A stretch of 64,000 bases of DNA from Ascarosepion bandense (GCA_037127315.1 JBBBDQ010001456.1:62001-126000); one strand, 5' to 3'; shown: positions 22,850 to 31,949, counted from the stretch's first letter. The notes: a model not told the origin generated them from the letters alone. A program made the numbers and translations.

Positions 22850-23105
22850 TAGCCTTGTTTTAATAGGTCGGCATGAAGTAGATGACTGTTCTTGGTCACA
22901 TAACTGGATGTTTTGATCTGTATTATGTTGGGAGTTGACGCTTTCTGTGAGGTCAGTGTATTCTTGGGATGATGACATTGGATGATCATCTCATATACGC
23001 CTTTGGGTAGGTAGATTGTAAGTGACCCGTTTTTATGATCTATATATTTCTCGTAGGTGTCTTCTATTTCGTCTTAACAGTTTCCCATCATCGTTCATGC
23101 CTTTT
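22850..23105 (-). pseudogene. Ty3-type integrase C-terminal end (reversed element)
   Basis: Minus strand from 23105 reads MNDDGKLLRRNRRHLREIYR, the typical close of a Ty3-type integrase/pol just before the 3' LTR. A stop follows soon after. It supports the minus orientation of the 22.6-27.5 kb element. Confidence 0.5.
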
Positions 23106-23106
23106 G

Positions 23107-23256
23107 AAACGGCGGGTTCAACAATTATTTTTCTTTTTAAACGTCGAAGTCGCCAATTATTTTTTTCTTTTAAACGTCGAAGTCGTCAATTTGTTTTCCT
23201 TTTAAACATCGGGTTCAACAATCTGTTTCGCACGCCGGGGTCATCAATGTGTTTCG
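23107..23256 (-). repeat. tandem array of primer-binding-site-like units
   Basis: About five units of 26-36 bp. On the minus strand each carries a variant of ATTGRYGACYYCGRCGTTT followed by AAAAGRAAA. The core resembles TGGTGACCCCGACGTG, the LTR-element primer binding site matching the 3' end of tRNA-Trp. Units differ at several bases. The array also gives the repeated KRRSRQ peptide on the plus strand, which is a by-product. Confidence 0.55.
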
Positions 23257-23699
23257 GGGTTGAGGTTGCTAAATAAATTCTATATGTCAAAAGGTATTTT
23301 TGTAGGCTACCTTCATTTGCTTCAACAACATTTTTTCATTTGGTATGTAAGGCACAAGGTCAACATTGAGTAATCAATAACTCTTCATTAACAATAACAA
23401 TTTTTATATACAAATAAATACAAACATTACAACAATATTTTTGAAAGGATTAGAAGTTCTGAGTCTCAGTGAATGTTGGATAAATATGCTGAAGAATGTT
23501 CTTAAATGGTTTGATTCACCAAGATTGTTCAAATTCTTTTGATTCTTTTTAGCAATAATAAATAGAAAAAGCATATGTACAGTTATTTACCTTGGATTGT
23601 ATTTTTCTGTTTGTCGATAGTTTTCTTGTTGTTTATAAATTGAAGATATTTTTGGTGCAGGTCTTTGCTGTGTATTTTTCGTAATATTGTTAGAATGAC

Positions 23700-24012
23700 G
23701 TTTGATAATATGTCAGTATTAATCAACTTATAAGCTATCTCGTCAATTTTCGCTGAGTGAGATACAAAAGCTCGTACAATAAGGTTTCAAGGTGCCTGCT
23801 CTTTGTTTTCAGAATGTTCACTAAATGTTCCGCTTCGCGCCGCGAGGCTAATGAAGTTGAGGTTTTCTCTTGTCCGTTATATGGCGAATTGCGTCGATGT
23901 TCACTTCCTGTTCTGGACCGGCTCGAAATGAGTTGGCACGAACTTGTAGTGGACGAAGGGTCCATTACTTATTTAGATTTACGAGTCGACTCGACGTAAC
24001 TGGGGTCATGAT
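23700..24012 (-). pseudogene. gag-like LTR-element fragment
   Basis: Minus-strand frame 23965 to 23735 (76 codons): MDPSSTTSSCQLISSRSRTG, then SLASRREAEHLVNILKTKSR and LYELLYLTQRKLTR. Composition is coding-like (charged, helical C-terminal part). The sequence just upstream on that strand, near 24010, contains TGACCCCAGTTACGTCG, again primer-binding-site-like. A gag start of an LTR element is the best guess; no domain is certain. Confidence 0.35.
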
Positions 24013-24240
24013 TTAAAGCAGGCAATAAGAAAGACGAAAAGGCGAAATTAACGAGAAAAACAATATATTAACAAAGGTTACATAGGGTTGAGAGAGCATG
24101 CATAAGAAAGTGAAAAGGAAAGAGTTATTCCTCTTTGTCTGTTCATAGAAACAAAATAGGATGTATGAAGTTTTTTCTCTAGCTGAAAGAAAGGTTTGTA
24201 CAATTGTTAAGATTATCGTCAAGAGTTCAAAGTTCAAATC

Positions 24241-24340
24241 CTTGATGAAATTATTCAGACAGAAAACAAGGTTCTGTGTCTGTGTATGCGTTTAGGCAAG
24301 AAAGTCAGACAGAAGACAAAGTTCTGTGTCTGTATGTGCG
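24241..24340. repeat. tandem duplication, about 54 bp
   Basis: CAGACAGAAAACAAGGTTCT with GTGTCTGTGTATGCG is repeated as CAGACAGAAGACAAAGTTCT with GTGTCTGTATGTGCG. Confidence 0.8.
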
Positions 24341-24491
24341 TTGAGTAGAGAGAGAGAGAGACTTACATGCGAATGTAGTAGTCTTAGGCAGTCTGTGGAT
24401 TTCTACTGACGAAGGTTGGAAAAATTGTGAATTTATGTGTAGAAAGTTATTTCATGTAAGGTCCAGTTTGAATGAAAGTTAATGTGCATAG

Positions 24492-25297
24492 TGTTAATGT
24501 CGGTGAGAAGAAAAATAAAAAAAAATTTGCGCCACTAATTGCTACCCGCAATTAGTGCGCGTGTGTTTGTGTGAGTTAGGGAGACATGTCTGCTCTTGCC
24601 CCGGGAAGAAATCCTAACTAGCGTACCACGTGACGTTCCCCGTTTTTATTGGCATTCGTTTACGCAGAAAACTAAGTTATCACGTGAACGCTGAATCACC
24701 ATGTATGTGTGTGTGTGTGCGTGTGGGTGTCAATGTATCAAACCCCACAAACTCTTGTCTTCCTGCACGTGCAGGGGAAAATAACCAATCAGAAACCTTG
24801 TAATATAACAATCTGGCCCCACCCGAGGAAGGTTGATGCAATCGATGGTGTTTCCCGTCGGTGAAGGGGTCGGCGAACGACAAGACAGGTGTTTGAGAAA
24901 TACATCCTGTCGGGGCCTAGAGCGGATGTCGCAGGGTTATGAGTCAGGCTCGTTTGACCTTATTTCCGACAGCGGCGGAAATGACTACGGAGGCAAACAG
25001 AACAGGTGTCTCTTGGAATTACGTGGGCGTTGCGTGGGCGAGGCAAAACCGGAAGGAAAGTCCCGGTTCTAGAAGACTATAAAAAGACCTCGACACACGG
25101 ATTCGCTAGCAGAGAACGGCCAGTGGAAGCAGAGAGACACCTCAGGCAAGACTACACTCCCGTCGACCCATTCTATGTGCGCTCTCACTCTTCCATTCTC
25201 TGTTCCACACGGGTTCGTCGTCAAGAATAAAAATATAACCTTATATTTTCATATATGCGTGTTCTCGTTGTTTGTCGTCGTACGGCGATATATAACA
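24492..25297 (+). mobile_element. solo LTR candidate with promoter elements
   Basis: A GC-richer block in AT-rich surroundings. It has three CACGTG E-boxes (24627, 24681, 24766), a TATAAAAAG box at 25078-25086 and AATAAA at 25226-25231. The TATA-to-polyadenylation spacing of about 145 bp is typical of an LTR R region. Possible ends are TGTTA at 24492 and TAACA at 25297, but no target duplication is visible, so limits are approximate. A palindrome (CACTAATTGC and GCAATTAGTG) lies at 24532-24557. It interrupts the reversed Ty3 element. Confidence 0.5.
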
Positions 25298-25439
25298 ACC
25301 TTTTTAACATTTTTTTTAACCAATCAGAAACACTTTTAATGGGTTTAGCAGATACAGAAAATATATTGCCGTGATCCACTTTTAATGGGTTTATTTTCAA
25401 TTCGTCATATTTCTTTAACACTCAACATTCGCGATGGGT

Positions 25440-26070
25440 AAATTGTCTCTCTAACAGCGATGTATAAGTTGTCTTTTATTTATATCTTAGAGTAGAGCTC
25501 CACACTTTGCATCTAACTTTGAAAAGTGTTTTGCACCAGCTAGCTTATGGGAAATTTCTTCTAATGTAGGGGTTTTAGGATATATTCTTTGAATACATTT
25601 ATTTAGTGGTTTTGTGTACAAGCAAATCCGTAATTAACTATTCATTTTCCTGCTACATGCATTAACCCAATCTGTAGATTCAGTGACTTTTTTATTACTC
25701 TAAAGTCTTCTATTTTGTTCAATTCTTTCTTCAATTCCTCTCTCAAATGTACACGAAATTTCTTTGGAGATTGGAAGACTGGTGTTGCGTCTTCATTTAT
25801 GTATAGTTTTTGCTTCCCTGGGAAGTTTCCGATACCCTGAAATCTGTCATTTACAAGGACTTCTATGTTTTGTCCTTGTCTTAGTGCATTTATTTGGGTT
25901 ATACTACAGTTTATTCGTACTAAGCCTAACTATATACATGGTCTTAAGCCTAGTATTGCTGCGTCGTTCATACATACAAAGAATTTTGCTTTGATGGTTG
26001 TTGAATCTTTGCGTTTTATTTTTAAATTAATTGATCCATATTGTGGTATTTTCGAAACGTTCACTATCCA
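25440..26070 (-). pseudogene. Ty3-type protease-RT junction (reversed element)
   Basis: Minus strand, 26060 to about 25640, reads FVCMNDAAILGLRPC, LGLVRIN and then NDRFQGIGNFPGKQKLYINE, FRVHLREELKKELNKIEDF and VIKKVTESTDWVNA. This is the end of protease and the conserved lead-in to a Ty3-type RT. Further on, AKHFSKLDAKCG (near 25510-25480) matches the first palm motif with its aspartate. Stops interrupt it and the rest of RT is lost where the LTR-like block at 24.5-25.3 kb begins. Confidence 0.75.
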
Positions 26071-26099
26071 TAAAGTAGTTAACTCTTTTTAAATATTAT

Positions 26100-26470
26100 T
26101 TGGGGTTAGCACCCTTTTTCCATAGTTCGTTTTTTACGGGTTTTCAGTGGAATATTGAGGATACATTTTTTTTATAAATCCTGAACGGTATCATGTTAAC
26201 GTTTACTCCTATATCCACGTTCATCCTTATTTTGTGATTCTTTTTGTCTACGTCTTCTATGTTATCGAATATTTTTTCTCTGTTATTGTTCTTTGCATTT
26301 ATGGTATATAGAAATAAATCCTCTTCTTGATTTGATTCTTTTTCTTCAAATGTGATATTTATATTTTTATTTTGGAAGCTCTGCCCTTGAAGCTGTGGTG
26401 TGGACTTTGTTTTCTGGCTCTGTATAAACTACTTTGCATTTTTGTTTTTTCGGATTTGTATTTTTGTAAA
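26100..26470 (-). mobile_element. reversed Ty3 element, gag-protease interval
   Basis: Minus-strand coding relic between the zinc knuckle and the protease/RT lead-in. No motif readable with confidence; strong T bias on plus (A bias on the element strand) agrees with the orientation. Confidence 0.4.
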
Positions 26471-26479
26471 ACTGTGTTC

Positions 26480-26640
26480 TTCAAAGTGGTTTAGTTAGTA
26501 GCATCTTTTGCAGTTTTTATTATAAGCATAGCAGTCTTCAATTCTCTTCCCGTGGCTTCTTCCACACCTTGTGCACAGTTTACCATTTCTTATTGCTACC
26601 TCATGGTATATTCCGGTTTTTCCCTCGTTGGCATCCTTGT
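26480..26640 (-). pseudogene. gag zinc knuckles (reversed Ty3 element)
   Basis: Minus strand, about 26590 to 26480, reads LCTRCGRSHGKRIEDCYAYN, then NCKRC, Y-stop-LNHFEEHS. Two CCHC-like zinc knuckles (C-x2-C-x3-H-x6-C, then C-x2-C-x4-H) of the kind that bind RNA in gag. One in-frame stop lies within the second knuckle. Confidence 0.65.
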
Positions 26641-26649
26641 AGCGTATAT

Positions 26650-27480
26650 TGTCTTTTGTGGTGACTTTTTAGTGAACAAAACAAGTTATACGTTAAAAAT
26701 TCAAATCTGATTCAATGTTAGAAATAAACGAATTTTCTCGAATTACAAACTTTGCTTAGCATACACAAAACTCGCGAAATTTCACACCTCGATGCGAAAT
26801 GTTCGTCGTCCAATGGAAAGGCTAGAATCACATCCGGGAATTCCCAAACGAAATAAGACTAACAAGTCGTTAGAGAGATAAGATGATGAGCAATTAACAC
26901 GTACCCCTGACAAACGTCAAGTGATCATATTATTATTGTCGCTATCTTTTTCTCTCACCTGTCACCTCTTTCTTTCTCTCTCATCCCCTTCTTCATCATT
27001 CACCTCTCACCCACTTCCTGTTTCCCATTCACCCTGAGCGATAACTTCAAAAACACTCCTATTCAAAGACAGCGCTCATACATACATACATACATACATA
27101 CATACATACATACATACATACATACATACGTTCCTGCCTACGTGCACATAAACTCACTTTTGATGTTCAACCCATTTATTTGGTTTCTGAATCATATATG
27201 ATACAGATATTTTGAAAATGTTTGGTCCTGTGCTCAGAAGGATGTAATCATATTTCAATTTTTCTTCTACTTTGTTGATAACAAAGTTTGAGGACATGAA
27301 GTCAATCCATTCATATAGGCTTCATGCTTATTTTCATTAGTCTAGTCTAACATTGATAGTGCTATGGTGGAAGCCGCCATTTTTTTTCGCGCTTCTTTCT
27401 TGTTGAAAACAGAAATAAGTTTTTCACGTTTTGATCGTGATGTACTCACTGTGTGATATTCTTCTTCATTTTTTTTATTA
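26650..27480. other. gag-leader part of the reversed element, no frame
   Basis: Nothing codes clearly. Includes a pyrimidine-rich stretch at 26940-27020 and the (CATA)n run at 27077-27129, and should hold the 5' leader and gag start of the reversed Ty3 element. Confidence 0.35.
27077..27129. repeat. (CATA)n microsatellite
   Basis: Tetranucleotide run of about 13 units. Confidence 0.97.
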
Positions 27481-27504
27481 TCTTCCTTCTGGCATTTCTA
27501 TTCA

Positions 27505-27521
27505 CATGTCATCCCATCGCT
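27505..27521 (-). other. candidate primer binding site of the reversed element
   Basis: On the minus strand TTGGCAGCGATGGGATG follows the end of the LTR (GCAACA) by one or two bases. Position and the leading TGG fit a tRNA primer binding site; the tRNA is not identified. Confidence 0.4.
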
Positions 27522-27524
27522 GCC

Positions 27525-27645
27525 AATATGTTGCGTTTGTTTTAGTATAAATGAGTATAATAGATACACAACGAAATCAAACAGCTAACTTGTTTATTAG
27601 CCATCGTTTGATACTACTACGGTTAAGGGGACGTATTTACTATAA
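27525..27645 (-). repeat. LTR of reversed Ty3 element (5' LTR)
   Basis: Partner of 22605-22750. On the minus strand it contains CCCTTAACCGTAG, AATAAA and ends ...AACGCAACA before the candidate primer binding site. Only about 20-40 bp separate its outer end from the tRNA-like gene. Confidence 0.6.
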
Positions 27646-27666
27646 ATTTTTATTACGAAAATGTGT

Positions 27667-27759
27667 GTCATTCGGCAGGATTCGAACCTGCGACCCCTGT
27701 CTACATAGGGGAAGCTACCATGTGATCTGGCACGTCTTAGACCTCTCGACCACGAATGA
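27667..27759 (-). tRNA. type II tRNA-like gene, apparent anticodon UCA
   Basis: A 93-nt cloverleaf on the minus strand. Acceptor TCATTCG/CGAATGA pairs fully; T8 and G9 follow; D arm GTC/GAC with loop GAGAGGTCTAA; anticodon stem TGCCA/TGGTA with loop GATCACA; long variable arm CCCCT/AGGGG; T arm GCAGG/CCTGC with loop TTCGAAT. The A box (TGGTCGAGAGG) and B box (GGTTCGAATCC) match the pol III consensus, and TTTT follows the 3' end by five bases. The long variable arm points to a Leu/Ser-type origin. The anticodon would read UGA, and base 33 is A rather than the near-universal U; the discriminator is C. So it may be a real gene, a suppressor-like variant or a decayed or SINE-founding copy. Confidence 0.65.
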
Positions 27760-27895
27760 CCATTAATCTAAACAAGGTTTTAATCAAGCCTATATAACAC
27801 AGTTTTCGATTTATCGCAATAACTATATCTGCTCTGAAATGTATCGTAATGTCAATAAATGTAAACATGTTACGGAATCTTCGTTAATTTCCGTA

Positions 27896-27927
<32 letters not shown>
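27896..27927. repeat. (TA)n(CA)n microsatellite
   Basis: TA run followed by CA run, abutting the short repeat at 27930. Confidence 0.95.
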
Positions 27928-27928
<1 letters not shown>

Positions 27929-27929
27929 G

Positions 27930-27966
27930 AGTGCGATGGATAAATTGTATAAATTACGCAAAAAGG
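27930..27966 (+). repeat. short repeat shared with the ribozyme flank
   Basis: GTGCGATGGATAAATTGTAT followed by AAATTAC matches 29330-29356 next to the hammerhead. Here the ribozyme itself is absent and a (TA)(CA) run abuts the shared phrase. Confidence 0.7.
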
Positions 27967-27969
27967 TGA

Positions 27970-28739
27970 ATATATTATATCTTCTCATTTTTTGTCTTGT
28001 TTTTCTCTCTTCGTATATGTGTGTCTGTATATGACTGTCACTGTGTATATGTGTGTGTGTCTTTTTTATGCCTAACATTCACTGCTAAATGTCAGCAGCG
28101 ATTACTCGAGACAATGGCAGCATATCTCGGATTCTTCGAGGAAGTAGTCAGCTAACAGATATTGCAAGTAAAATAAAATAAAATAGGCGCAAGAAATGAA
28201 TCCTTTCAATCAGATCCAACGACGGTAATACTTAAGTAAGGTCATGAATATTTCTTCGTGCCTGTTCATGTATCACTGTTTCACAACCTCTGTCTGCAAT
28301 AAAAAAAAATGCATGTGTGTTGCGAGCGTGTGTTTGTGGGTGTGATAGAGAGAAATCAAGCGAGAAAATAATTTAATTTGAATTCAAATAAAGATAAAAC
28401 AATTGTTTGTTGCTCAGGTTAATTCCAATCATACTAGTTACTCTTGAAAAATTATATAAATAATAATTGTGTGATTTTGTAAACTTACTAGCGGAAACCT
28501 AGCATTTCAAAATCATCGACAACGTGATTAACACAAGGATTCTATTGATTGGCTGAATAAATAGTCATTGCTGTATTTTTAAGCTTTCTCACTTTCAACG
28601 TAGACTCTAAAAAGAAAAATGTTTGTTATCTATTGATATATAAATAAAAATATAAATTAAACGAAAATATATTTAAATATACACTATTAAATGTAAATAT
28701 TCACATTTTGCATAAAAAAATACAAGTGATATGTATATT

Positions 28740-28740
<1 letters not shown>
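27970..28740. other. no gene recognised
   Basis: AT-rich, with short GT runs near 28310-28345. Nothing supportable. Confidence 0.45.

Positions 28741-28742
<2 letters not shown>

Positions 28743-28811
<69 letters not shown>
28743..28811. repeat. (TA)n microsatellite
   Basis: Pure TA run of about 34 units. Confidence 0.97.
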
Positions 28812-28813
<2 letters not shown>

Positions 28814-29221
28814 CCATGCAATATTAAATAAGAACATAAAAACGTACTAGGCACCTCCAATCATTCGCCCCCAAAACGGTATAGCATGATGTTAAAAGGG
28901 CTCAAACTTAATAAAAATTAAGTTTTATCACCAAAATGTTTGTTATTAATAAGAGGAAAGATCAAAGTTTATTTTCATTATTTTAAAAAAAAATTTAACA
29001 CGTTCAAAATTTCGGTTATTGTTTTCCGTCAACGATCTACGCCATGCTTTCGTAATGTTACTACGATGGCAAACGTAATATTATGCAAGTCGGTTTTTGG
29101 AGTTGAAATATTAATTTGGAAATTCTTGCTGAATAAAAAGAATTCAATTCTAATAAATACATACATTAGCAAATGCTTACTTTGACATATAAAACCAGAT
29201 TAAATATAAAAAATAAATATA

Positions 29222-29222
<1 letters not shown>
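28812..29222. repeat. fragment of the repeat B family end, then unassigned
   Basis: Near 28840-28925 the reverse complement of the 21270-21330 phrases (ATCATGTTATAC-like, GAGGTACCTA-like) occurs, marking an inverted copy end of the same noncoding family. The rest is unassigned. Confidence 0.4.

Positions 29223-29223
<1 letters not shown>

Positions 29224-29265
<42 letters not shown>
29224..29265. repeat. (TA)n microsatellite
   Basis: TA run directly abutting the hammerhead on its 3' (cleaved-product) side. Confidence 0.95.
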
Positions 29266-29266
<1 letters not shown>

Positions 29267-29324
29267 CCATCTGCAGACAGATCTGTTTCGCTGTATCACA
29301 GCTCATCAGTACGATTAGACATCC
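29265..29324 (-). ncRNA. type I hammerhead ribozyme, core intact
   Basis: Minus strand, 29324 to 29265. The core box CTGATGA is at 29309-29303, stem II GCTGT/ACAGC (29302-29298 with 29294-29290) closes on a GAT loop, and the second core box GAAAC is at 29289-29285. A short stem III (ACA/TGT, or four pairs with a two-base loop) leads to GTC, so cleavage is predicted after C29276. Stem I is open-ended with U-A, G-U and C-G pairs next to the core and an internal loop further out. All catalytic positions (C3, G5, A6, G8, A9, G12, A13, A14, the A15.1-U16.1 pair, C17) are present. Hammerheads with a very short stem III are known from terminal repeats of Penelope-like elements and from retrozymes; a Penelope relic lies 8 kb away. 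Self-cleavage is inferred, not shown. Confidence 0.85.
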
Positions 29325-29439
29325 GATTAGTGCGATAGATAAACTGTATAAATTACTCAAAAAATGAAAATAACACTGACATATTATTTTAAGAAATATA
29401 TTTACCAAAATTACACAACAATATATTGAAGTCCGAAAT

Positions 29440-30071
29440 AATAGATTTATTTAATAGAATCGCTCTTAGCTTCAACCACAACTTCAGGCGATTTCGAAAA
29501 CTTATACATAATTTTGGACGGTTTCCTTTAGTGAGTTGCCAATTTGAATGTGGTGAAGTTGGTGAATGTTGTCAGAATCGTTGCCTTCAGTCCATCTTTG
29601 TTGTTAAAATAAGTTTTGTTGGTCTCTCGCTTAGCTCACAAATAATCAAGTGGGGTGCAGTTTGAACAGTGTGTAAGGGGTGATGTTGTCATAGAAATTG
29701 TCTGATAGCCATGACTGGGTTTCTCTGCTTGTGTGACAGGGTGCAGAGTCTTGTTGCCAGACACAGAGTCTTACAGCAGCCACCCTCTTCACCCAAGATA
29801 GCACTATCTCCTCAAGACACTTGATTTGTGTCTCTGTGTTGAGTTTGAGACCATATGGGAAGATGAATGGAGTCATAATGTCATGATCACTCCAAAAACC
29901 ATCCAAATCTTTCCGAATCCTCTGCACTATCCTCAGATTGACACCCAAACACTCTGAAATGTTCCGGTTGGAGCTTCTGGCACGAATACCAAGCAGTACG
30001 GCATGCCGGTTCCAAATTTCTTGTGAAGTGAATTGCGTCATAGTGTTCTTTTTCTCACAGACGGTGCCCAA
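29440..30071 (-). pseudogene. Tc1/mariner transposase, near full span, internally deleted
   Basis: Minus strand, open from 30071 to 29646. It reads MTQFTSQEIWNRHAVLLGIR, then NRNISECLGVNLRIVQRIRK: a helix-turn-helix DNA-binding domain. It jumps directly to MTPFIFPYGLKLNTETQ, CLEEIVLSW and VWQQDSAPCHTSRETQ, with the second catalytic aspartate. The middle part with the first catalytic aspartate is missing. After a frameshift near 29660 another frame continues CTPLDYL (third acidic position) and ends with EVVVEAKSDS near 29447. Dead copy; the inverted terminal repeats were not identified. Confidence 0.8.
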
Positions 30072-30289
30072 CTGATCTTTCTATGCAGTGCAGTCGACAA
30101 CATCAAAAACAAACAACGCGCATGCGCGAAATCATTATGAACATACATTTATCGACATTGGGAAATTTATCTTAAATTTTATAAAACTACTTGACGAATA
30201 CAATATAAACGCATTCAAAAATTTCAACTACCCAGCAATCTTTAAAATGTTTAATATTTTAAGCAATCTAATATTTTATTGAATTATAG

Positions 30290-31010
30290 GTACTTTGTCT
30301 TTATAGGCTCATTTACGAAGACGCTTGTCGAAGAAATGTTGGAAAATTACCAATAAATTTTAAATTTACTATAGTTACCGTTTTATTTTCTGTGTATGGA
30401 CGTCCGTATTTACGAAAATCGGGACACACAAAAGAATCCAAAATCATTTTGGGGTCGATAAATTGTAGTAAGCTTTTCGATTTTGATTAGTAAATATAGT
30501 TTTGATTTAATAACAATATCACTTGACCGATACAAATTAATACAGAATGAATGCAGATTTTCTGTAACTGGGGACCTCTTTGATGACAAAAAAAAAGTGA
30601 TTTAAATTCTCCAAGACTATAAATATAAATATTGAACATTTCAAAAACCAGTTTAAAATTAAGTGAGGGAAAACAGATGCAAAGTAAAAAAAACGAAACA
30701 AACAAACAAAAAACACCAAAAACATCTGAAACATAATTTAATTCATTTGTGAGTAAATCCTGAAAGTTTCAACCTTAGATTTATCTGATCTTTACAAGAA
30801 TTTCCAAATGAAATTTTTTCACTGCAAATGTCATTTTGATTTCCAATACTAATTTATGATCTCTCTCTGACGTAAGAAAAAACAATATATTAAACCAAAG
30901 TTTTGATGATTCTAATAGTAACAGAAATATTTTACCGATAAAACTTTATTTTTATTAAGTCTTCGGCATCTTTTCATTATGCATTTACAATTAATTAGCG
31001 AATTACCGTT
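30290..31010. repeat. repeat-B-like noncoding block
   Basis: Shares phrases with 13.5-14.4 and 20.4-21.3 kb (CATTTGTGAGTAAATCCTGA near 30748; AAACAGATGCAAAGTAAAAA near 30669). No coding content. Ends not resolved. Confidence 0.4.
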
Positions 31011-31104
31011 AGATCCGACATGCTTTAACCAACATGGCTATGAAGAGTGTCATGATTAAGCAAAACTGTATAGTTCGTGTAAGCACATCTTTCTCGCTTA
31101 GATT

Positions 31105-31868
31105 CATGTAAGTTAGCTGACACGGAAAGAAAACTACAAGACCTCTTAAAAAAGGTAGATGAAGAAAGTCAAAAGAAAGGACTACAAATAAGTTACAAGA
31201 AAACCGAATGTATGGTCATCAGCAAATTGAGGAGCCCAAAATGCCAATTACATGTTGGGGATACTAAAATCAAGCAAGTACAAACATTTAAGTACTTGGG
31301 AAGTGTTCTAACGGAAAACCGAAAGTGCGACACTGAGATCCGAAGGCGATTTGGAATAGCCAAAGGCGCCTTCCAGAAGCTGAGCAGAGTATTAAGAAAC
31401 AGGAAAATTTTGCTAGAAACAAAAAGAGAGTACTGGATTGTCATGTGATGTCTGTCCTTCAATATGGCAGTGAATGCTGGACAATATCATCAAAGATGAA
31501 TGAAAAACTTGAAGAAATTGAAATGTGGTTCTACAGAAGTATGCTGCGAATACCATGGATCGAGCATGTGAATAATGATGAGGTATTGGAAAGGATGGAA
31601 ACGAAAAGGAAATTAATACTGAGCATCAGGAAGAGACAGCTAAAGTTCCTGGGTCATGCAACGAGAAAGGAAGGCCTGGAGAAGCTGATACTAATAGGCC
31701 AGATAGAGGTAAAAAGAGACAGAGGAAAGCAGCGGATAACATACTTGAAGGGCCTGCGCAGGTGGATGGCAGAGCGGGGTTTGGGTGGAGTAACAGGAGA
31801 AAGCGTTAGTAAGAGCCACCAGACGTGGGAAGCCATGATCGCCTACGCCCTGAAAGGACAAGGCACAT
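31105..31868 (+). pseudogene. RTE-type LINE ORF 3' end, 5' truncated
   Basis: Frame from about 31112 reads LADTERKLQDLLKKVDEE, then KTECMVISKLRSPKCQL, VQTFKYLGSVLTEN and EIRRRFGIAKGAFQKLS: the post-palm region of an RTE-type RT. A frameshift near 31445 moves to 31445-31870: SVLQYGSECWTISSKMNEKL, MLRIPWIEHVNNDEVLERM, KRQLKFLGHATRKEG, RRWMAERGLGG, ending ALKGQGT. The RT catalytic motifs are missing through 5' truncation, the usual LINE fate. The stop is followed at once by a GAA run, consistent with the microsatellite tail of RTE elements. One of the clearest LINE ends here. Confidence 0.9.
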
Positions 31869-31891
31869 AGAAGAAGAAGAAGAAGAAGAAG

Positions 31892-31922
<31 letters not shown>
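31868..31922. repeat. (GAA)n tail of RTE LINE
   Basis: About 18 GAA units directly after the LINE stop codon. Confidence 0.95.
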
Positions 31923-31949
31923 TCATAGCGTATCTGAAACATAAACAAA

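Noticed and set aside
23107..23256. CRISPR array
   Set aside because: Units are head-to-tail variants without distinct spacers, and the DNA is animal.
23022..23276. 84-codon frame with repeated KRRSRQ as a basic repeat protein
   Set aside because: The peptide repeat comes from a tandem DNA array read on the strand opposite to the retroelement.
27667..27759. Selenocysteine tRNA
   Set aside because: The anticodon reads UCA, but the 7-bp acceptor, 3-bp D stem and Leu/Ser-like D loop do not fit selenocysteine tRNA, which has a longer acceptor and D stem.
27551..27766. 71-codon frame as a gene
   Set aside because: It overlaps the tRNA-like gene in antisense; tRNA genes often give such short spurious frames.
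31691..31948. Leucine-repeat peptide on the minus strand
   Set aside because: It is the GAA microsatellite tail of the RTE LINE read in antisense.
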